Of a DNA stretch of 64,000 bases, positions 60,660 to 64,000 are shown piece by piece (within the stretch, counting starts at the first letter, position 1; each line of letters starts with the position of its first letter). Both the position numbers and the translations under genes were made by a program. The notes below the pieces were generated by a model, which saw only the letters and a program-made list of their open reading frames with translations, did no database searches and was not told where the DNA came from. Source of the DNA: Limimaricola sp. (GTDB taxonomy: Bacteria > Pseudomonadota > Alphaproteobacteria > Rhodobacterales > Rhodobacteraceae); NCBI RefSeq assembly GCF_016125575.1, contig NZ_WGLM01000004.1, forward strand, positions 374,501 through 438,500. Reading direction: 5' to 3'.

Positions 60660-62743
60660 GCCGCGACCATGCCGACCAGGGCGGGGCGTGCATCCACGCC
60701 GATCTCTTCGAATGAAAGGACCGGGGTAGTCATGTCTTTGGCCGCCAAAACCGTGCGCACAAAGCGCCGTCGCCGTGTCGATGTGACCAGCGCAGCCTGC
60801 GTTCCGGCCTCGGCCGCCTTCGCTAGCCTGTCGGCAATGGCCGCAGCGAGGCGGTTGAAATCCTCGGGTGGCAGTGCCACCTCGGCGATGCCGCGTTCGC
60901 CCCCCACCTCGTAGGTGGCAAAGAGGTCTTCCCATTCCGGGGCCAGCTGGATCAGCGGCAGGGTGCCGTCGGGGCGGCGCAACTCGGCGACCAGCTGGAA
61001 TCCCATCCGCTGTCGAACGTGTTCTGCAATACCCTCGGCAGAAGTTGCCACCTGTCGGCCTTCGGCGATGGCCTCGAGGATCAGCGGCAGGTTGCGGATC
61101 GAAACACGCTCTTCCAACAGGCGCCGCAGTACCGATAGCAGCAGATCCACCGGCACCTTGTCGGGGATCAGCTCGTCCAGAAGCTTGCGGTTGGCGTTGG
61201 CGCGGTCCGCGTCGCTGAGGTTGACCATTTCGTCCAGCAGCCGGCGCAGCGCCTTCAAGGTCATCAGCCGGGGGAAGTTGCGCTTGATGATTTCCAGAAG
61301 GTGCGTTGCCAGCACCTCGGCGGGTTGCACCGTGGTCAGTCCTTCGAGGGCGGCCGCCTCGCGCTGGGCGGGCGCGATCCAGCGAGCGGGCGCACCGTAA
61401 ACCGGCTCGTCTACGTCCTCGCCGGGCAAGGCGGCCGCGGGTGGCCCGGCAAGAAGTGCAAGCACTCGCTCGGGGCGCAGCGTTCCGCGTGCCTGTTCAA
61501 CGCCCTGCACCTTCACCAGGTATTCGCCCGGCCCCAGTACGGCGTTGTCGGTCAGCCGGATCTCCGGCAGAAGCAGGCCAAAGCTGCGCGCGACATGATT
61601 TCGCATGTTGGCAATGCGCGCATCCAGACCGGTGCCCGGATCAAGAACCATGTCGACAAGGTCAGGCGCGAATTCAACATGCAGATCATCCAGATCCAGC
61701 ATGTCACCCAAGGAAGTACGGGGTGGATCCGCCTTGTCCGGCCCGGCCTTGGTCGCGCCGGCGGCAGTGGCCTTCTGGCGGCGTGCGACCGCCCATGCGC
61801 ATCCGCCCAGCACCGCGGCGCCCGTCACGAAGGGCCAGAACGGAAGCCCCGGCACCAGCGCGAAAAGCGCCATCAGCACGGCCACCGTTCCAAGTGCCGC
61901 CGGGTGGCGGCCAAGTTGCGCGACAACGGCAAGGTCGGTGGCACCGGTGGCGCCGCCCCGTGCCAGCAGCAGCGCCGAAGCGATCGAGATGATCACGGCA
62001 GGGATCTGGCTGACCAGCCCGTCACCGACCGTGAGGATCGAATAGGTCTCGAACGCGCGGGCGAGCGGCATTCCGTGAAACCCCACGCCCATCACCAGCC
62101 CCATCACAAGGTTCAGCCCGGTGATCAACAATCCCGCCACCGCGTCGCCCTTGACGAATTTCGACGCGCCGTCGAGTGAACCGAAGAAGGTCGTCTCGGC
62201 CTGTTCGTTCTCGCGCCGGCGCTTCGCCTCGGCATGGTCGATTGCGCCCGCGCTCATGTCCGCGTCGATGGCAAGCTGCTTTCCCGGCATCGCGTCGAGG
62301 GCAAAGCGCGCGCCGACCTCGGCCATCCGCGTGGCGCCCTTGTTGATGACCACGAAGTTGACGATCAACAGCACCCCGAAGACGACGAGGCCCAAGAGCA
62401 CCGACCCGCCCATCACGAAATCGGCGAACCCTTCTATCACATGACCGGCCGCGGCGGTGCCGGTATGGCCGCGGCCGATGATCAGCTTCGTGGACGAAAC
62501 GTTCAGCGAAAGCCGCAGCATCAGCGAGGCCAGAAGCACCGTGGGGAAGGCCGAGAAATCCAGCGGGCGCTCGATGAAAAGCGTGACCGTGAACATCAGG
62601 ATCGCCAGCGCAAAAGAAGCCGCCAGCCCGATGTCGAGGATCCATGATGGCACAGGCAGCACCATCATGACGATGACGGCCATCAGGGCGAGGGCCATCA
62701 TCACGGTCGGCTGGAAGAGGTTGCGCAGGCTGGGGTGCCACAT
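60656..62743 (-). CDS. flhA: Flagellar export apparatus protein FlhA
   Basis: 695-residue export gate protein: eight transmembrane helices in residues 1 to about 320, with the conserved 'INFVVINKGATRMAEVGARFALDAMPGKQLAIDADMSAG' FHIPEP loop, then a cytoplasmic domain that binds chaperones. 'LPEIRLTDNAVLGPGEYLVKVQGV' marks its start. Full length. First visible gene of flhA-fliR-flhB-FliJ-like unit, preceded by the transglycosylase three bases upstream. Confidence 0.97.
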   Translation of the reverse strand: MWHPSLRNLFQPTVMMALALMAVIVMMVLPVPSWILDIGLAASFALAILMFTVTLFIERPLDFSAFPTVLLASLMLRLSLNVSSTKLIIGRGHTGTAAAGHVIEGFADFVMGGSVLLGLVVFGVLLIVNFVVINKGATRMAEVGARFALDAMPGKQLAIDADMSAGAIDHAEAKRRRENEQAETTFFGSLDGASKFVKGDAVAGLLITGLNLVMGLVMGVGFHGMPLARAFETYSILTVGDGLVSQIPAVIISIASALLLARGGATGATDLAVVAQLGRHPAALGTVAVLMALFALVPGLPFWPFVTGAAVLGGCAWAVARRQKATAAGATKAGPDKADPPRTSLGDMLDLDDLHVEFAPDLVDMVLDPGTGLDARIANMRNHVARSFGLLLPEIRLTDNAVLGPGEYLVKVQGVEQARGTLRPERVLALLAGPPAAALPGEDVDEPVYGAPARWIAPAQREAAALEGLTTVQPAEVLATHLLEIIKRNFPRLMTLKALRRLLDEMVNLSDADRANANRKLLDELIPDKVPVDLLLSVLRRLLEERVSIRNLPLILEAIAEGRQVATSAEGIAEHVRQRMGFQLVAELRRPDGTLPLIQLAPEWEDLFATYEVGGERGIAEVALPPEDFNRLAAAIADRLAKAAEAGTQAALVTSTRRRRFVRTVLAAKDMTTPVLSFEEIGVDARPALVGMVAA

Positions 62744-62746
62744 ATC

Positions 62747-63484
62747 TCAACTCCCCGCGTCGAGCGGGAAGAGCGAGCCCGCGCTGCGCCGGGCCGAGCC
62801 GGCCCGAAAGAGCGGGAAGGTATCCGAACGGGGCACTGGGGAGGCGGGCGAGGGGGCGGCAAGGGCCAACCGCGGCGGGCCCGCTGCGGGGTTCGGGCCC
62901 GCCGAAGCGCCTTCGGCTGCGGCGCGAAAGTGGTCGAAACGGTCGCGATACTGGCTGGCCCGGCTTGAATCGCGGGAATGATAGGCCCCGGCGGCAGCGG
63001 ACCAGTCGCCCAGTTCGGCATGCAGCCGCGACAGAAACCGCGCGGCGTAAAGGGCGTTGGCATCGGGCGCCATCATCTGGTCGAGCGAGGTGAACTGCGT
63101 GCCGTGCCACCGATAATTCAGCTGGAAACAACCGATGTCGAAACTGCGCTCGCCGGCGGCGAGGGTTTGTTGTGCGAAGTCCAGCGCATCCTGCGCAGCT
63201 GCGAACCAGTGACCTGTTCCACCGGCATTGACGGCCCAGGGCCAGGGCTGGACCGTGCCATCGATCTGCCGTCCGGTTTCAACCTGCGCGATGGACACAA
63301 GCACGCTATAGGGCACGTCCGTTGCCGCGGCGGCCCGTCGCGCGGCGGCGAGACAGGGTCCATCGGCCGACGCCAGCGTCATTGACGGCAGCAGGTACAG
63401 GCAAAGGACCAGCTGGAAGGATGGGCGGCGGTGATGCCGCCCTGATGTCACGTGGCGCTGGGGCGCGCGGGCGGGCAAACGCAT
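62747..63484 (-). CDS. sltF: Flagellar lytic transglycosylase, SltF-like
   Basis: 245-residue exported protein with an SLT domain: signal peptide within residues 20-40 (hydrophobic 'FQLVLCLYLLPSMTLASA'), catalytic glutamate in 'VSIAQVETGRQIDG', 'FDIGCFQLNYRWHG' and 'AAGAYHSRDSSRASQY'. The Pro/Ala-rich tail may bind rod components. In Rhodobacter, SltF opens the peptidoglycan for the rod and works with FlgJ-type proteins lacking a muramidase domain, exactly the situation at 48353. Start ATG 63484 is the longest choice, though it lacks a clear ribosome site. Confidence 0.85.
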   Translation of the reverse strand: MRLPARAPQRHVTSGRHHRRPSFQLVLCLYLLPSMTLASADGPCLAAARRAAAATDVPYSVLVSIAQVETGRQIDGTVQPWPWAVNAGGTGHWFAAAQDALDFAQQTLAAGERSFDIGCFQLNYRWHGTQFTSLDQMMAPDANALYAARFLSRLHAELGDWSAAAGAYHSRDSSRASQYRDRFDHFRAAAEGASAGPNPAAGPPRLALAAPSPASPVPRSDTFPLFRAGSARRSAGSLFPLDAGS

Positions 63485-63556
63485 GTGGCAAAGCGCTTTC
63501 TGCTGCTTCCTTGCCGGCAGCCTAGGGCCCGAATCTTGAGATTCGGTAACCCGCGG

Positions 63557-64000
63557 TCAGAGGCCCGGGGCGGTTCCGCTTGCCGGCGGGGCGAAGCGCG
63601 ACAAGAGGCTGGTGACCAACGCGCGGGTCTGGTCGGCTTGCGCCAGCGCGTCCTGCCCCAGCGCAAGGCTGGGTGGCGTCGGAGTGGTGGGCGTCGCGCG
63701 GTCCAGCATCGCCCGGCCGGCTTGCGACAGCAGGGGATCATCACTCTTGGCCAAACGGGCCCAGTCACCCGCCAGCCACGCCGCACCGCCGATGGCAACC
63801 GGGTCCGCGCCCGGTACGGTGGCGCCCTTGCCCGTCGCCTGCCCGTCGATCAACGCGCGCAGACGGCGGCGCTCGACCATGGCCGAGCGATCGGCCTCGT
63901 CCTGCAGCAACGGGCGCGCGGCCGCGCCAAACCCAAGGTCGATCAAGCGCGCGGCGACAAGGTTCTGCGTTGCCGAGTCGACCGGACCGGGCAAACCCGG
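63557..64000 (-). CDS. Hypothetical protein, 5' end outside window
   Basis: C-terminal 147 residues of a larger gene whose start lies beyond 64000; the reading frame is open to the window edge. Helical, Ala/Leu/Arg-rich ('LGFGAAARPLLQDEADRSAMVERRRLRALI') with a Thr/Pro linker. I do not recognise a family. Same strand as sltF, 72 bases upstream of it, so likely part of the flagellar cluster. Confidence 0.55.
   Translation of the reverse strand, partial: PGLPGPVDSATQNLVAARLIDLGFGAAARPLLQDEADRSAMVERRRLRALIDGQATGKGATVPGADPVAIGGAAWLAGDWARLAKSDDPLLSQAGRAMLDRATPTTPTPPSLALGQDALAQADQTRALVTSLLSRFAPPASGTAPGL

Overview
The window is about 64 kb of GC-rich chromosomal DNA from an alphaproteobacterium, most likely a member of the Rhodobacterales (Paracoccaceae/Roseobacter type). 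Evidence for this: a dnaA-dnaN-recF gene group with rpsT upstream of dnaA, the alphaproteobacterial flagellin regulators FlaF and FlbT, a DUF1217 protein beside flagellin, a separate SltF-like transglycosylase in the flagellar locus, and a reductive pyrimidine pathway under a RutR-type TetR regulator. I see no tRNA, rRNA, CRISPR array, insertion sequence or prophage.

Layout. (1) 1-10.9 kb: reductive pyrimidine (or hydantoin) catabolism. It comprises an NMT1-type ABC transporter, a cupin, dihydropyrimidinase, an N-carbamoyl amidohydrolase, a RutR-like regulator, a nitronate-monooxygenase-like flavoprotein and the two-subunit dihydropyrimidine dehydrogenase PreA/PreT. A near-perfect RutR operator lies between regulator and amidohydrolase genes, and a diverged copy lies upstream of preT. 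(2) 10.9-13.5 kb: a two-gene sugar-acid operon (arabinose/galactose dehydrogenase and arabonate-type dehydratase). (3) 13.6-17.8 kb: a YnjBCD-like ABC importer plus a YnjF-like CDP-alcohol phosphotransferase. (4) 17.9-27.4 kb: a nonulosonic (sialic-type) acid locus with NeuA-, NeuC- and NeuB-type enzymes, an SDR, a Gfo/Idh protein, two GT30 (WaaA/KdtA) paralogues, a DXD glycosyltransferase, a protein carrying the eukaryote-type GT29 sialyltransferase motifs, and a dual-specificity phosphatase. (5) 27.5-31.4 kb: pqiA (split in two), pqiB, pqiC. (6) 31.5-45.9 kb: core chromosome: a 2OG-Fe(II) oxygenase, gyrB, recF, dnaN, dnaA, rpsT, an enoyl-CoA hydratase, mutM, ubiE and ubiB, with small accessory genes between. 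(7) 45.9-64 kb: flagellar genes flgD, fliK, a flgJ-type rod-binding gene, a flgN-like gene, flagellin, flaF, flbT, DUF1217, fliI, flgB, flgC, fliE, fliQ, flgF, flgG, flgA, flgH, fliL, a FliJ-like gene, flhB, fliR, flhA, an sltF-like gene and a truncated gene at the edge.

How it fits together. The first block would convert uracil or thymine through the dihydro-compound and the N-carbamoyl-beta-amino acid to a beta-amino acid, ammonia and CO2. The nonulosonate block has the minimal set for UDP-GlcNAc to ManNAc to Neu5Ac-like sugar to CMP-sugar, plus candidate transferases; it carries none of the legionaminic-specific dehydratase, aminotransferase or acetyltransferase genes. The flagellar block is a conventional export and rod set in which flagellin is followed by its post-transcriptional regulators; the flagellin leader contains two hairpins that are natural FlbT candidates.

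The observation I would follow first is the GT29-like protein at 24923-25564, sitting against a CMP-nonulosonate pathway and a duplicated GT30. Many operons are tightly packed with ATGA or TGATG overlaps. The only gene-free stretch over 300 bases is between dnaA and rpsT.
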